From Ferrimonas marina (GTDB taxonomy: Bacteria; Pseudomonadota; Gammaproteobacteria; Enterobacterales; Shewanellaceae), in the NCBI RefSeq assembly GCF_900129905.1, contig NZ_FQXG01000009.1:124001-188000 (forward strand): DNA of 64,000 bases, in the 5' to 3' direction. A program made the translations under genes and the position numbers. Positions within the stretch are counted from its first letter, which is position 1; each line of letters begins with the position of its first letter. Shown one piece after another: positions 28,340 through 37,477 of the stretch. Below the pieces are notes generated by a model, which worked only from the letters and a program-made list of their open reading frames with translations, did no database searches and was not told the DNA's origin.

Positions 28340-29203
28340 TTGAAACGCCACACCGAACGACTGATCTGCCCCGATGGGCAGCCGCTGGCCGCCACCTGGC
28401 ACCACCCGGAAACCGCTCCGAAAGGGGGCTTCTTGCTGGCCTCTGCCCTGGGTGTACCGCGCACCTACTACCAGGTGTTCGCCGACTACCTGGCGGAGAA
28501 GGGGTACCTGGTGCTGACCTTCGATTACCGGGGGATCTCGGAGTCGCGCTACAGCAGCCAGCACCCGCAACTGGCGCAGATGCGCAGTTGGGGCCAGTTG
28601 GACATGCCCACCGCCTTTCGAGCACTTAATCAGAAGCTGGCGGACAAGCCGCTGCACTTTGTTGGCCACAGCTGCGGCGGCCAGTTACTGGGGCTGATGC
28701 CGGAGGCGGGCCAGTTCAAGACCGCCACCTTGGTGGCTTCGGGCGTGCCTTACTGGCGCTCCTATGGTTGGCGAGGCCTACGCATGTGGCTGAACTGGCA
28801 CGTATTTTTACCGCTGCTGAGCTTGGGTAAGCTGTTCCCGGCCCGCAAGGTGGGGCTGTCCAACAACGACATCCCCTCTGGTATCGTCCGTGAGTGGGCC
28901 CGTTGGGGTCGCGATCCGAACTACCTGTTTGGTGATCAGCACGATTTGCCGCTGGAGGGCTACCAGGCGCTGACCCTACCGATGCTCTGCTACGGCTTTG
29001 CCGACGACAACCTGGCCCCGCCGGCCACGGTGCTGGATCTGAGCGATCGCTACACCAACACCTTCCAGGAGTCACGTATCGTCAGCGGCGACAAGCTGGC
29101 TCAAACCGGTGGCCTGGGTCACAACGGCTTTTTTCGGCCTGATCGTGGCCGGCCTTTGTGGCCGGAGATGCTGGGTTGGGTCGAGCAGTACAGCCCAGCG
29201 TAA
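28340..29203 (+). CDS. Predicted alpha/beta hydrolase (COG4757-like)
   Basis: About 287 residues. Strand-turn motif TFDYRGISESR, nucleophile elbow FVGHSCGGQLLGL, acid region YGFADDNLAPP and catalytic His in GGLGHNGFFR. Order and spacing follow the serine aminopeptidase-like COG4757 hydrolases. The frame is open upstream into dnaE2, and the start is uncertain: TTG 28340, preceded by GAGGGCG, fits best; TTG codons at 28298, 28280 or 28265 are alternatives. Probably cotranscribed with dnaE2, or transcribed from its own promoter. Substrate unknown. Confidence 0.75.
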   Translation: MKRHTERLICPDGQPLAATWHHPETAPKGGFLLASALGVPRTYYQVFADYLAEKGYLVLTFDYRGISESRYSSQHPQLAQMRSWGQLDMPTAFRALNQKLADKPLHFVGHSCGGQLLGLMPEAGQFKTATLVASGVPYWRSYGWRGLRMWLNWHVFLPLLSLGKLFPARKVGLSNNDIPSGIVREWARWGRDPNYLFGDQHDLPLEGYQALTLPMLCYGFADDNLAPPATVLDLSDRYTNTFQESRIVSGDKLAQTGGLGHNGFFRPDRGRPLWPEMLGWVEQYSPA

Positions 29204-29311
29204 GCCAGTGTCTACGGCACTTTTTTTGGAGTGTCCGGATAGACCTTGGTGCAGTCGACGCCGCTCACCAGCAGGCTAAACTCATGGAGACCTGAAAAAA
29301 GGAGCGTTTTC

Positions 29312-29659
29312 ATGGGATACGTGGATGGCTTTATGCTGGCGGTGCCCACCGCCAACAAGGCGGCTTACCTGGCGGTGAGTCAGCGTGCCGCCGAGGTGTT
29401 TGCCGATTGTGGTGCCACCGGCTACTGCGAGTGCTGGGGCGACGAGGTGCCCAAGGGCAAGGTGACCGACATGCATCGGGCGGTGCAGTGCGGCGAGGAT
29501 GAAACCGTGGTGTTCTCCTGGATCACCTGGCCCTCCAAGGCAGCCCGCGATGCGGGGATGGCCCAGGCGATGAAAGACCCGCGCCTGAGCGAATCCGACA
29601 TGCCCTTTGATGGCAAGCGGGTGATCTTTGGCGGCTTCGAACCGCTGTTCACGCTGTGA
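29312..29659 (+). CDS. DUF1428 (YbaA-like) family protein
   Basis: 115 residues beginning MGYVDGFMLAVPTANKAAY, matching YbaA/DUF1428 over its whole length including CWGDEVPKGKVTDMHRAV and FGGFEPLFTL. Dimeric alpha-beta barrel-like fold (known from structures of the family); no defined function. ATG 29312 has GGAGCG upstream. Translationally coupled to the next gene, whose ATG overlaps its stop (TGATG). Confidence 0.9.
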   Translation: MGYVDGFMLAVPTANKAAYLAVSQRAAEVFADCGATGYCECWGDEVPKGKVTDMHRAVQCGEDETVVFSWITWPSKAARDAGMAQAMKDPRLSESDMPFDGKRVIFGGFEPLFTL

Positions 29660-30012
29660 TGCTGATATCGTGTCACTGCGGCCGGGTTAGGGTTCGCTTT
29701 CCCCATTGGCCCAAGCGCCTGACCCACTGCAACTGCTCCATCTGCCGGCGCTACGCCAGCCTGTGGGGCTACTTCACCTATTCCAGCCTCGAAATCGACG
29801 GGCAGGAACACCTCCAAACCTACGTCTGGGGCGATCGTCAGATCGCCTTCTGTCACTGTCGCCACTGTGGCTGCGTCACCCACTATCGCCCAGAGCCGGA
29901 CTGTCCCGATGGCAGAGCGGCAGTGAACTTCCAGATGGCAGAGTCGGCACAGGTAGCCGATATCCCCGTTCGTCGCTTCGACGGTGCCGACAGTTGGCGC
30001 TACCTGGATTGA
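29659..30012 (+). CDS. GFA family zinc protein
   Basis: 117 residues with the cysteine pattern of the GFA (glutathione-dependent formaldehyde-activating-like) fold: CHCGRVRV, HCNCSICRRY and FCHCRHCGCVTHY. These ligate zinc. Members include S-(hydroxymethyl)glutathione synthase homologues and many of unknown role. The conserved residue pattern is good but enzyme activity is unproven; formaldehyde genes frmAB lie 13 kb away. Overlaps the DUF1428 gene stop by one base. Confidence 0.88.
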   Translation: MLISCHCGRVRVRFPHWPKRLTHCNCSICRRYASLWGYFTYSSLEIDGQEHLQTYVWGDRQIAFCHCRHCGCVTHYRPEPDCPDGRAAVNFQMAESAQVADIPVRRFDGADSWRYLD

Positions 30013-30103
30013 GGTCGTCATTAATCTCAAGACAGGTTATGTTGGTGCCTGATTTTTAACCTTTTATGTTCCATTCAGCCCCATCTTAAGGAGCGAGCTG
30101 AGG

Positions 30104-31057
30104 ATGAAAGCGTTGTTGATCGTGGTGCTGCTGGTGGGAGTCGGGCTGGCCTGGTTGCCCAAGCTGCGCAGCCTTGAGAAGGGGCCGCTAACCGATGCTG
30201 ACCGTGCCCGGGCACCGGGGGAGTTTGTCACTCTGTCGCAAGGGCGGGTGCATTACCAGCTGACAGGCCCCGAAGCTGCACCCTTGGTGGTGATGGTGCA
30301 CGGCTTTTCCATCCCCAGTTACACCTGGGAGCGTAACGTCGAGGGGCTTTCTAAGGCGGGCTACCGGGTACTGACCTTTGATCTCTACGGCCGCGGCTTT
30401 TCTGACCGCCCCAAGCTGGCCTATGGCCGGGCCACCTACGTGACCCTGCTGTCTGAACTGCTCGATGCCCTGGCACCGGAGCAGACGGTGCACCTGGTGG
30501 GGCTGTCCATGGGCGGTGCCGTAGTGGCAGCTTTCAGTGCCGATCACCCCGAGCGGGTGCTCAGTGCCAGCTTCCTCGCTCCCTTCAGTCGTCCCATCGA
30601 CATCGGCCCCTTGGCCTGGCCGGTTGTGGGCAGTTACCTGGCCAAGGTGTTTTACCTGCCGGGTCTGGCGCACCGACAACTTAAGGATCTGGTGGAGCCG
30701 GAACGCTTCCCCTACTGGGTGGCGCGCTATCAGCAACAGATGCGTTTCGAGGGCTTTGACCAGGCTTTGATCGCCTCAGCGCAAAACTACTTACAGACTG
30801 ATCCCATGGAGGATTTTCGCCGTATCGGCCAGCTCGGGATCCCCAGCTTGCTGCTGTTTGGCGACCAGGATCGGCTGTTTCCCCAGGAGCAGTTCGCGCC
30901 AGAGCTGCGCAAGGCCTTAAGCCCCAACGGCCAGTTCGAGCTGATAGACAACGCCGGCCATGCGCTGCACTACGAGCGATCCGAGCAGGTCAACGCCGCG
31001 CTGCTGCGATTTTTTCAGCAGGTGTCGGTACCTGAAGTACTTCAGCAGCAGGGATAG
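30104..31057 (+). CDS. Alpha/beta hydrolase with N-terminal membrane anchor
   Basis: 317 residues. Residues 1-18 are a hydrophobic helix (signal anchor or signal peptide). Hydrolase core: oxyanion VMVHGFSIPSYTWE, nucleophile LVGLSMGGAVV, acid LFGDQDRLFP, catalytic His in DNAGHALHYERS. The lid region contains the PFSRPIDIGPLAWPVVG section. Similar to membrane-tethered lipase/esterase-like proteins (MhpC type); substrate unknown. Good Shine-Dalgarno (AAGGAGCGAG). Confidence 0.85.
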   Translation: MKALLIVVLLVGVGLAWLPKLRSLEKGPLTDADRARAPGEFVTLSQGRVHYQLTGPEAAPLVVMVHGFSIPSYTWERNVEGLSKAGYRVLTFDLYGRGFSDRPKLAYGRATYVTLLSELLDALAPEQTVHLVGLSMGGAVVAAFSADHPERVLSASFLAPFSRPIDIGPLAWPVVGSYLAKVFYLPGLAHRQLKDLVEPERFPYWVARYQQQMRFEGFDQALIASAQNYLQTDPMEDFRRIGQLGIPSLLLFGDQDRLFPQEQFAPELRKALSPNGQFELIDNAGHALHYERSEQVNAALLRFFQQVSVPEVLQQQG

Positions 31058-31153
31058 AGTGCACGATCGAGCTCAGTCGGATAGCACTGGCTTAGGGCTG
31101 AGAGACAAGGATATTATCGAGGCATGGGCCTGAGGTACCGTGGTAGGAGAGGG

Positions 31154-32137
31154 ATGAACAGCAGTTACCGCGTTTTAGGTTTGGGGATTGGCGTCAGCGT
31201 GTTGCTGGCGGCCTGCATCGCCTGGTTGCGCCCCTTTGGCATGACCATCGAGTTTCTGCCGGATACCGGAGCCAGCTGGTATTACTGGCAGCTGCCGGAG
31301 TCAAACCGTTGGGCTCAGTTGACCGCCTGGCTGGGATATCTGGGTCACCAGGTGTTTATGTGGGGTGTCATCGCCTACGGTCAGAGCCAGCGGCTTAAGC
31401 CTCAGGCCGGATTGCACCGGCTCAACCTCATCGCCCTGGGCGGCAACCTGCTGTTTATAGTTCTGCACTGGGCTCAGACCCACTGGTACTACGATGCCCT
31501 GGCGCAAGATGTCTCGGTATTTTCGTCGCAAGGCTCGGTGATATTGCTGCTGGTGATGGTGCTGGTGATGGAAGCGCCGCGCCGTGGCCTGCTGGCGGGC
31601 CAGAAGATCGCCTGGATGGCGCAGTGCCGGGATCTGCTCAAGCGATACCACGGCTACCTGTTTTGTTGGGCCACCATCTACACCTTTTGGTATCACCCGA
31701 TGGAGTCCACCCCCGGCCACCTGGTGGGCTTTTTCTACACCTTCCTGTTGCTGCTGCAGGGCAGTCTTATCTTCACCCGCGCTCACAGCAACCGCTACTG
31801 GACCGCACTGCTGGAGAGCTTCGTGCTGATCCACGGCAGCCTGGTGGCCTGGGTCAACGGCGGCCAGATGTGGCCGATGTTCCTGTTTGGCTTTGCCGGG
31901 ATGTTCGTGATCACCACCATGCACGGACTGGGCTGGCGGCCATGGCTGCGTTGGAGTGTGTTGGCGGCTTACCTAGGCGGCATGGCATTGGTATACAGCG
32001 AGCGGGGCTGGAGCCAACTGCACGAGGTGCTGCGGATCCCGCTGATCCTCTACCTGCTGGCGTTCTTGCTGGCGGGGCTGATCTGGCTGGGGCTCTATGC
32101 TCGGCGGCGTTGGGTTGGCACACCAGCCCAGCGCTGA
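31154..32137 (+). CDS. Conserved multi-pass membrane protein, unknown
   Basis: 327 residues with about nine membrane helices and scattered Trp/His residues (LFIVLHWAQTHWYYDAL, YTFWYHPMESTPGHLVGFF). ATG 31154 has GGAGAGGG immediately upstream and is preferred over ATG 31124. I do not recognise the family. The conserved-looking His-rich segments between helices could bind metal or haem, but this is speculation. Same strand as the hydrolase 96 bp upstream. Confidence 0.7.
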   Translation: MNSSYRVLGLGIGVSVLLAACIAWLRPFGMTIEFLPDTGASWYYWQLPESNRWAQLTAWLGYLGHQVFMWGVIAYGQSQRLKPQAGLHRLNLIALGGNLLFIVLHWAQTHWYYDALAQDVSVFSSQGSVILLLVMVLVMEAPRRGLLAGQKIAWMAQCRDLLKRYHGYLFCWATIYTFWYHPMESTPGHLVGFFYTFLLLLQGSLIFTRAHSNRYWTALLESFVLIHGSLVAWVNGGQMWPMFLFGFAGMFVITTMHGLGWRPWLRWSVLAAYLGGMALVYSERGWSQLHEVLRIPLILYLLAFLLAGLIWLGLYARRRWVGTPAQR

Positions 32138-32189
32138 ACTGGCGGGCGTGCCGAGAATTCGTGTGAGTGCTGCGAGCTCGCCAAGCAGG

Positions 32190-32846
32190 CTAGGTCAGAT
32201 CGGTAAAGATCTCCGACTCTGCCAGTCGGGACTTGGGCAGCGAGGCGTTGAAGTCGGTGTCCTTGCGGTAGCCTAAGGCGATCATCGCCACGGCGCAGTA
32301 GCCCTGGGCCAGCAGATCAAACTCTTCATTCAGGGCCTTCGGATCCATTCCTTCGATAGGCACCGCATCGATCCCCAACGCGCCGGCGCCCAGTAGCAGG
32401 GTGCCCATATTGAGGTAGACCTGCTTCTCCATCCAATGCTGGGCGTCCTTTAAGTCAAAACGGTGCATATTGACGAACAGCGAGCGGCCCCCATGCACCA
32501 TCTCCTTGAACTGCGGCTCGGCAAAGCGACCGTCCTGATCCTCTTTATCCAGCAGATGCTGCATGTAGGCGTCGTCTATCTGGGTCTTGGCGCAGAACAG
32601 CACCACGTGGGAGGCATCGCGCACCTTAGCCTCGTTAAAGCCGTAGAGCCCCTGGGTGCCCTTATTAAGCCGGGCCCGACCTGACGGGGTGCTGGCGATG
32701 ACAAAGTGCCAAGGCTGGCTGTTGACGCTGGAGGGGCTGAGGCGCAGCAGTGCTCGAAGCTGCTGAAAATCTTCGTCAGAGATGGTGCGGTTAGGGTCAA
32801 ACTCCTTGGTGGAGTAGCGGTAGTTGGCGACGTCGATGAGGTTCAT
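32190..32846 (-). CDS. nfsB: Oxygen-insensitive NAD(P)H nitroreductase NfsB
   Basis: 218 residues, same length as Escherichia coli NfsB. FMN-binding pattern: RYSTKEFD near the start, SPSSVNSQPWHFVIA, and MGTLLLGAGALGIDAVPIEG. Reduces nitroaromatics and quinones and probably serves as dihydropteridine reductase or general FMN oxidoreductase. Start ATG 32846 follows AGGAAT; an upstream in-frame GTG adds five residues only. Stands alone between divergent neighbours. Confidence 0.94.
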   Translation of the reverse strand: MNLIDVANYRYSTKEFDPNRTISDEDFQQLRALLRLSPSSVNSQPWHFVIASTPSGRARLNKGTQGLYGFNEAKVRDASHVVLFCAKTQIDDAYMQHLLDKEDQDGRFAEPQFKEMVHGGRSLFVNMHRFDLKDAQHWMEKQVYLNMGTLLLGAGALGIDAVPIEGMDPKALNEEFDLLAQGYCAVAMIALGYRKDTDFNASLPKSRLAESEIFTDLT

Positions 32847-32940
32847 GCTGGATTCCTGCACTGGCGGCGAAGGCTATGCGCAAGCCTAGAACAGCGCAGG
32901 GGGAACACAAGTGGCAGTGATGATGAATCCAATATCGGAG

Positions 32941-33375
32941 CTAACGGTCTTGGTCGGCCTTGGGATCTTTGGCAAGGGCAAAGCGCAACTGCTGGGCCAG
33001 GCTTTCCTGCATAAGAGCGCCGACCAAGACGAGCGTGGCGCTACTGACCAACCCGAGTGTCAAAACAATATGAAGCCCAGAAGAGCTGTATGAGGTGGTT
33101 GAAACAAAGGCTTGGAACAGCACCATCGTCATCAGATAGATGGCGCCTGGCAACTGCGTCTTGTAGTCGAAGCTGTCGAGTTCCTCGTTGTATGTGACGC
33201 GAAGCTTGCCCAGCATAAACCCTAAAGAGATCTCCAAGCGCTGCTTGCGCAGGCGATAGGGGTAGCGGGTTTTATCTAGCAGTCGCATTACTGGCGCCAA
33301 GCTCGCCCGCACACTCTCATCCACCCTGGTACTTTTGCCGTATTCCATTGTCTGTTTCTTGTTGATTGCTCCCAT
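32941..33375 (-). CDS. Paralogue 4 of a tandem two-helix membrane protein family
   Basis: 144 residues. N-terminal soluble part with YPYRLRKQRLEISLGFMLGKLRVTYN-like pattern, two membrane helices (IYLMTMVLFQAFVST and IVLTLGLVSSATLVLVGAL) and the C-terminal family tag QESLAQQLRFAL. Most divergent of the four; it lacks the FDFHTG motif but keeps FDYKTQ at that place. Stop TAG of paralogue 3 lies 13 bp before its ATG, so it is the last gene of the operon. Confidence 0.72.
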   Translation of the reverse strand: MGAINKKQTMEYGKSTRVDESVRASLAPVMRLLDKTRYPYRLRKQRLEISLGFMLGKLRVTYNEELDSFDYKTQLPGAIYLMTMVLFQAFVSTTSYSSSGLHIVLTLGLVSSATLVLVGALMQESLAQQLRFALAKDPKADQDR

Positions 33376-33387
33376 TGCCACTTAACC

Positions 33388-33798
33388 CTAGTTATTGGAC
33401 TGCAGTGCCAGCGCGATCTTGAGTTTTTGCGCCAGGCTCTCCTTGAGAATGCATAGCACCAGGTTGTACAACGACAGCCAAAGCACCAGCCCGGTTACCC
33501 CTTGTTCTATCCAGCTAGCCTGCGGGCTCGCCAGGGTTGGGATCCCCAGCAGCAGTGTCCAGAGCAATAGGAACAGGGCGAAGTTCAGGCCGGTGTGAAA
33601 TTCGAACTGCCCGGTCTGGCGATTGTGGCTGACGGACAGGTTGCCACCCAGTGTTCCAGACATGGGGATCTCCAGGCGTTGGAATGCCTTTTGATAGGGC
33701 ATGCCCCATTGCTCGAGCACGGCACAAAGCGGCTGCAGGCGCAGCCACCAGCTTTCGCTGCTAGCCTCGTTCGATGTGTTAGTTGAGCTGTTTACCAT
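33388..33798 (-). CDS. Paralogue 3 of a tandem two-helix membrane protein family
   Basis: 136 residues. N-terminus with WWLRLQPLCAVLEQWGMPY, then LEIPMSGTLGGNLSVSHN, FEFHTG, two membrane helices (LFLLLWTLLLGIPT and GLVLWLSLYNLVLCIL) and C-terminal KESLAQKLKIAL. ATG 33798 has AAGGA eight bases upstream. Not recognised; describes a soluble cytoplasmic sensor-like part fused to a two-helix membrane hairpin. Gap of 34 bp from paralogue 2. Confidence 0.75.
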   Translation of the reverse strand: MVNSSTNTSNEASSESWWLRLQPLCAVLEQWGMPYQKAFQRLEIPMSGTLGGNLSVSHNRQTGQFEFHTGLNFALFLLLWTLLLGIPTLASPQASWIEQGVTGLVLWLSLYNLVLCILKESLAQKLKIALALQSNN

Positions 33799-33832
33799 GG
33801 TTCGCTTCCTTGCGATTCCTTTCAATGACCGG

Positions 33833-34282
33833 CTATTCCTCGGTGGCCTTGGTTCTGGCGCTGTTGAGTCGTTGGGCCAACCCCAGATGCAGGATGTTGG
33901 CCAGATTCTCCGAGCGCAAACTGCCCAGCAGGCTGGTTAGCGTCCCTGCAATCATTACTGCTGCTCCCGAGAGATAGAGTCCCCCACCAATGTAGAGAAA
34001 TGCCGCTGCCAGCAGGAACGAGAGGTGCGCGCCAATCACTGAGTGGGTCCAGCCGGTATGAAAATCGATGCACTTGTTGACGATGTTGTAGCTGACCGAG
34101 AGGCGACCGAACCAACCACCGTGTTCGATGATCAGGAAACGATCCTTTCTCCGGTACTGCAGGCCCATATCATCAAGCAGCTGGCACAAGGGGTGATAGG
34201 GTTGCCACCAGTCGTCCTGACTCCGCGATGAGGCTTCAGCGCGTTCTGACTGGGATTGCGAATCGTCAGTGTTGACGGTCAT
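33833..34282 (-). CDS. Paralogue 2 of a tandem two-helix membrane protein family
   Basis: 149 residues. N-terminal leader rich in Ser/Gln, then DDWWQPYHPLCQLLDDMGLQ, RLSVSYN, CIDFHTGW, two helices (SFLLAAAFLYIGGG and GAAVMIAGTLTSLLGSL), and C-terminal SENLANILHLGLAQ. Its ATG at 34282 overlaps the stop of paralogue 1 in the ATGA arrangement, showing translational coupling. Family unknown. Confidence 0.77.
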   Translation of the reverse strand: MTVNTDDSQSQSERAEASSRSQDDWWQPYHPLCQLLDDMGLQYRRKDRFLIIEHGGWFGRLSVSYNIVNKCIDFHTGWTHSVIGAHLSFLLAAAFLYIGGGLYLSGAAVMIAGTLTSLLGSLRSENLANILHLGLAQRLNSARTKATEE

Positions 34283-34725
34283 TGGCACGGCTTTCCTTGC
34301 TGCTGATTGCCAATGTCGGTTCGACTGGCGCTGTTACCCTGTGTGACCAGTCCCAGGCGCAGGGTGTTGGCCAGATTCTCACGGTAAAGTGCATCTGCCA
34401 GCATCACCAGGCTGAACATCAGGTACAGGCCTCCGCAAAGGGCGCTGAGGCCGTTGACCTGCTGAGCAAAAAGAATCCAGATAGCGTAGGGCACCACCAG
34501 GCCGGTTATGCCGATGGCGCGAAGCCAGCCGGTGTGAAAGTCAAAGCCTTGATTAGCGGGGTTGTAGCGAACCTTGAGGGGAGTGCGAAAAGGACCAAGC
34601 GGGATCAGCAGGTTTTGGCCATCGCGGCGATGGGGCAGCCCCATCTGCTTCAGTACGCTGCGCAGTGGCTGTAGCCGATGCCACCACTCCATGCTTGGAT
34701 CGCCGGTGAAGCTGGGTGTGTCCAT
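34279..34725 (-). CDS. Paralogue 1 of a tandem two-helix membrane protein family
   Basis: 148 residues, first gene of the array. MEWWHRLQPLRSVLKQMGLP, LLIPLGPFRTPLKVRYN, FDFHTGW, two helices (GITGLVVPYAIWILFA and LCGGLYLMFSLVMLA), then YRENLANTLRLGL. The ATG at 34725 has a strong AAGGAGG; earlier in-frame starts lack one. Together the four genes share a WW-x(n)-LxPLxxxLxxMG, LxVxYN and FDFHTG core. Confidence 0.78.
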   Translation of the reverse strand: MDTPSFTGDPSMEWWHRLQPLRSVLKQMGLPHRRDGQNLLIPLGPFRTPLKVRYNPANQGFDFHTGWLRAIGITGLVVPYAIWILFAQQVNGLSALCGGLYLMFSLVMLADALYRENLANTLRLGLVTQGNSASRTDIGNQQQGKPCQ

Positions 34726-34798
34726 GGTTCCTCCTTGAACCTGTGGTCGATCGCTCATTCGCATCCATGCGCAAGCGATTACTTTGTCTTTAGATACT

Positions 34799-34836
34799 AA
34801 AAGGCCACGCCGGCATGAGCAAGGCGTGGCCTTTTT
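34799..34836 (-). terminator. Intrinsic terminator downstream of rhlE-type gene
   Basis: Stem AAAAGGCCACGCC/GGCGTGGCCTTTT around an 11-base loop, between the helicase gene and the paralogue array on the same strand; it separates the two units. Confidence 0.85.
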
Positions 34837-34856
34837 GTGGCTATCCCTGTTGTGGG

Positions 34857-36347
34857 TTAGCGGTTACCGGAACGCTGACCGCCGGAGCGTTGACCCTGGC
34901 CACCGCCGCTGCGATTACCGGAGCGTTGGCCTTGGCCGCCGCTGCGGTTGCCAGAGCGTTGGCCGTCACCACCGCCACTGCGCTGACCTTGGCCCTGCCC
35001 TTGATCTTGTCGGCGGCGCTGGCCCTGGCGCTGTTCGCCATTGCCACCGTTACCGCCCTGGCCGCCACCGGAGCGGCGACGACGCTGTTGTGGCTTAGCC
35101 TGTTCGCCGTGGTCGCTGCGCACGCCACGCTGACCGTCGTGGTGCTCCGCCTTGGGCTTCTTCGGCTTCTTGGGCTTTTTCGGCGGACGGATCGGCTTGG
35201 ATTCCGGCAGCGGGTGGGCCATCTCGTAGCCAGGCATCGGGGTACGCTCCAGGTGACGCTGGATCAGCTGCTCGATCTTCACCAGCAGCTCGTGCTCATC
35301 GGCACAGACCAGGGAGATCGCCTTGCCGCTGGCCCCCGCACGGCCGGTTCGGCCGATGCGGTGGACGTAGTCTTCGGCGACCTGGGGCAGTTCGTAGTTC
35401 ACTACCTGGGGCAGCTGGTCGATGTCCAGGCCTCGGGCGGCGATATCGGTGGCCACCAGCACCCGGATGGCGCCGTCTTTGAAGTTGGCCAGCGCCTTGG
35501 TGCGGGCGCCCTGGCTCTTGTTGCCGTGGATGGCCGCCGCGCTGACGCCACCCTCATCCAGGTAGCGGGTCAGACGGTTAGCCCCGTGCTTGGTCTTGGT
35601 GAACACCAGCACCTGCTGCCAGTCGTTGTCGACGATGAGGTCCATCAACAGCTTGGGCTTTTTCTTCTTGTCCACCGGGTGCAGCCACTGCTCCACGCGC
35701 TTGGCGGTGCTGTTCTTCGGGGTCACGGAGATCTCTTCCGGATCCCGCACCAGGCCCTTGGCCAAGTCCCGGATCTCATCGGAGAAGGTAGCGGAGAACA
35801 GCAGGTTCTGACGCTTGCTCGGCAGCAGCGCCAGGATCTTCTTGATGTCGCGGATAAAGCCCATATCGAGCATGCGGTCCGCTTCGTCCAGTACCAGCAC
35901 TTCCAGCTGGTCGAACTTGACCGCGTTCTGCTGGTGCAGATCCAGCAGACGACCCGGGGTCGCCACCAGCACGTCGACACCGCCGCGCAGGGCCTGCATC
36001 TGCGGATTGATCTTCACCCCACCGAACACCACAGTGCTCTTCAATGGCAGCTTCTTGCCGTAGGCCTTAACGCTCTCGCCCACTTGGGCCGCCAGTTCGC
36101 GGGTCGGGGTCAGCACCAGGGCGCGGCACTGGTTACCACGGGCACGCTGGCCCAGGAACAGGTTGTGCAGCAGCGGCAAGGTAAAGCCGGCGGTCTTGCC
36201 GGTGCCGGTTTGGGCGGCGGCCATAACATCCCGGCCAGCCAGGACGGCTGGGATCGCCTGGGCCTGGATGGGGGAGGGGGTATCGTAGCCCTTCTCTAGA
36301 ACGGCTTCGAGAATGGGGGCGGCCAAGCCCAGATCGGCAAATTTCAT
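34857..36347 (-). CDS. rhlE: DEAD-box RNA helicase RhlE
   Basis: 496 residues. Q motif ([13 protein letters not shown]), Walker [34 protein letters not shown] (DEAD), [11 protein letters not shown] (SAT), and [10 protein letters not shown]. The C-terminal 110 residues are basic, then Gly/Gln/Arg/Ser-rich with repeats of [10 protein letters not shown], an RNA-binding low-complexity tail like other RhlE proteins. RhlE unwinds short RNA duplexes in ribosome assembly and RNA decay. The 164 bp upstream is shared with a divergent aldo/keto reductase. Confidence 0.93.
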   Translation of the reverse strand: MKFADLGLAAPILEAVLEKGYDTPSPIQAQAIPAVLAGRDVMAAAQTGTGKTAGFTLPLLHNLFLGQRARGNQCRALVLTPTRELAAQVGESVKAYGKKLPLKSTVVFGGVKINPQMQALRGGVDVLVATPGRLLDLHQQNAVKFDQLEVLVLDEADRMLDMGFIRDIKKILALLPSKRQNLLFSATFSDEIRDLAKGLVRDPEEISVTPKNSTAKRVEQWLHPVDKKKKPKLLMDLIVDNDWQQVLVFTKTKHGANRLTRYLDEGGVSAAAIHGNKSQGARTKALANFKDGAIRVLVATDIAARGLDIDQLPQVVNYELPQVAEDYVHRIGRTGRAGASGKAISLVCADEHELLVKIEQLIQRHLERTPMPGYEMAHPLPESKPIRPPKKPKKPKKPKAEHHDGQRGVRSDHGEQAKPQQRRRRSGGGQGGNGGNGEQRQGQRRRQDQGQGQGQRSGGGDGQRSGNRSGGQGQRSGNRSGGGQGQRSGGQRSGNR

Positions 36348-36511
36348 AGGACAGTCTCGTCAGGGGCGTTAGCCCGGCAGGGGGGGCGGCAAGGGTAACC
36401 GAAGCCACCCTGTAAGGCAATCGACCGGTCATAAGATTCATCTGGTGGATCGCACCGCTGTCATCTGATTATGGTTAGGCTTGTCACAGTATTCAGCTTT
36501 GGGAGTTAATC

Positions 36512-37477
36512 ATGTCCGCATCCATCCCCGTTTTGCCGCTGCAACCTGATGGCACCATCCCGCAACTGGGCCTGGGCACCTGGAAGTCCGATCCCGGTGT
36601 GGTGTACGAGGCGGTAAGGGAGGCGATCCGCATCGGCTATCGTCACTTGGATTGTGCCTACGCCTACGACAACGAAGCGGAGATTGGTCAGGCTCTGGCG
36701 GATGCCATCGCTGCTGGCGAGGTGACCCGCAGTGAGCTGTTTATTACCTCCAAGCTGTGGAACGCCTATCACCACCCGGAGTCGGTGGGCCCCATTCTGG
36801 CGGAGAGTTTGAAGCGGCTGCAGCTGGACTACCTTGACCTCTACCTGATGCACTGGCCCATCGCCTTTGAAAAAGGGGTGGGCTTTCCCAAAGCGGGCGA
36901 GGAGTTTGTCAGCCTAGAGGCGCTGCCGCTGATCGACACCTGGCGGGCGATGGAGGCCTGTGTCGATGCCGGGCAGGCCTGGCACATCGGCGTGTCCAAC
37001 TTCAGCGTGAAGAAGATCAAGTCCCTGCTGGCCGAAGCACGCATTACGCCCTGCAACAACCAGGTGGAGATGCACCCATACCTGCAGCAAGAAGCCTTGG
37101 TGGCCTTCTGTCATCAAGCCGGTATTCAAGTGACCGCCTACTCACCGCTGGGCTCGGCAGACCGCCCCGAGTTTCTCAAAAGCCAGAACGAACCGGCGCT
37201 GCTCAGCCATCCTGAAATCCTCGCCATCGCCGAGGCCCATAGCGCTTCGCCTGCGCAGGTGGTGCTGGCCTGGAACCTGGCCCGGGGTGTGGTGGTGATC
37301 CCCAAATCCGCCAATCCCCAACGGCTGGCGGAGAACTTCGCCGCAGCCAAGCTGACCCTCTCAGGCGAAGAGATGGCGACTCTGGCCAAGCTGGATAAGC
37401 ATTTTCGCTTTATCGATGGCCATTTCTGGGAGATGGCGGGCAGCCCCTACACCCGGGAAAATCTCTGGGATGAATGA
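36512..37477 (+). CDS. Aldo/keto reductase
   Basis: 321 residues, (beta/alpha)8 NADPH-dependent oxidoreductase. Catalytic tetrad can be read as Asp and Tyr in HLDCAYAYDNE, Lys in TSKLWNAYH, and His in LYLMHWPIAF. Signature IGVSNFSVKKIKSL and terminal IPKSANPQRLAENF bind the cofactor. Likely reduces aldehydes; the closest described type is the AKR4/AKR1-like alcohol dehydrogenase group. It overlaps the following GNAT gene by 8 bp, indicating cotranscription. Confidence 0.93.
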   Translation: MSASIPVLPLQPDGTIPQLGLGTWKSDPGVVYEAVREAIRIGYRHLDCAYAYDNEAEIGQALADAIAAGEVTRSELFITSKLWNAYHHPESVGPILAESLKRLQLDYLDLYLMHWPIAFEKGVGFPKAGEEFVSLEALPLIDTWRAMEACVDAGQAWHIGVSNFSVKKIKSLLAEARITPCNNQVEMHPYLQQEALVAFCHQAGIQVTAYSPLGSADRPEFLKSQNEPALLSHPEILAIAEAHSASPAQVVLAWNLARGVVVIPKSANPQRLAENFAAAKLTLSGEEMATLAKLDKHFRFIDGHFWEMAGSPYTRENLWDE

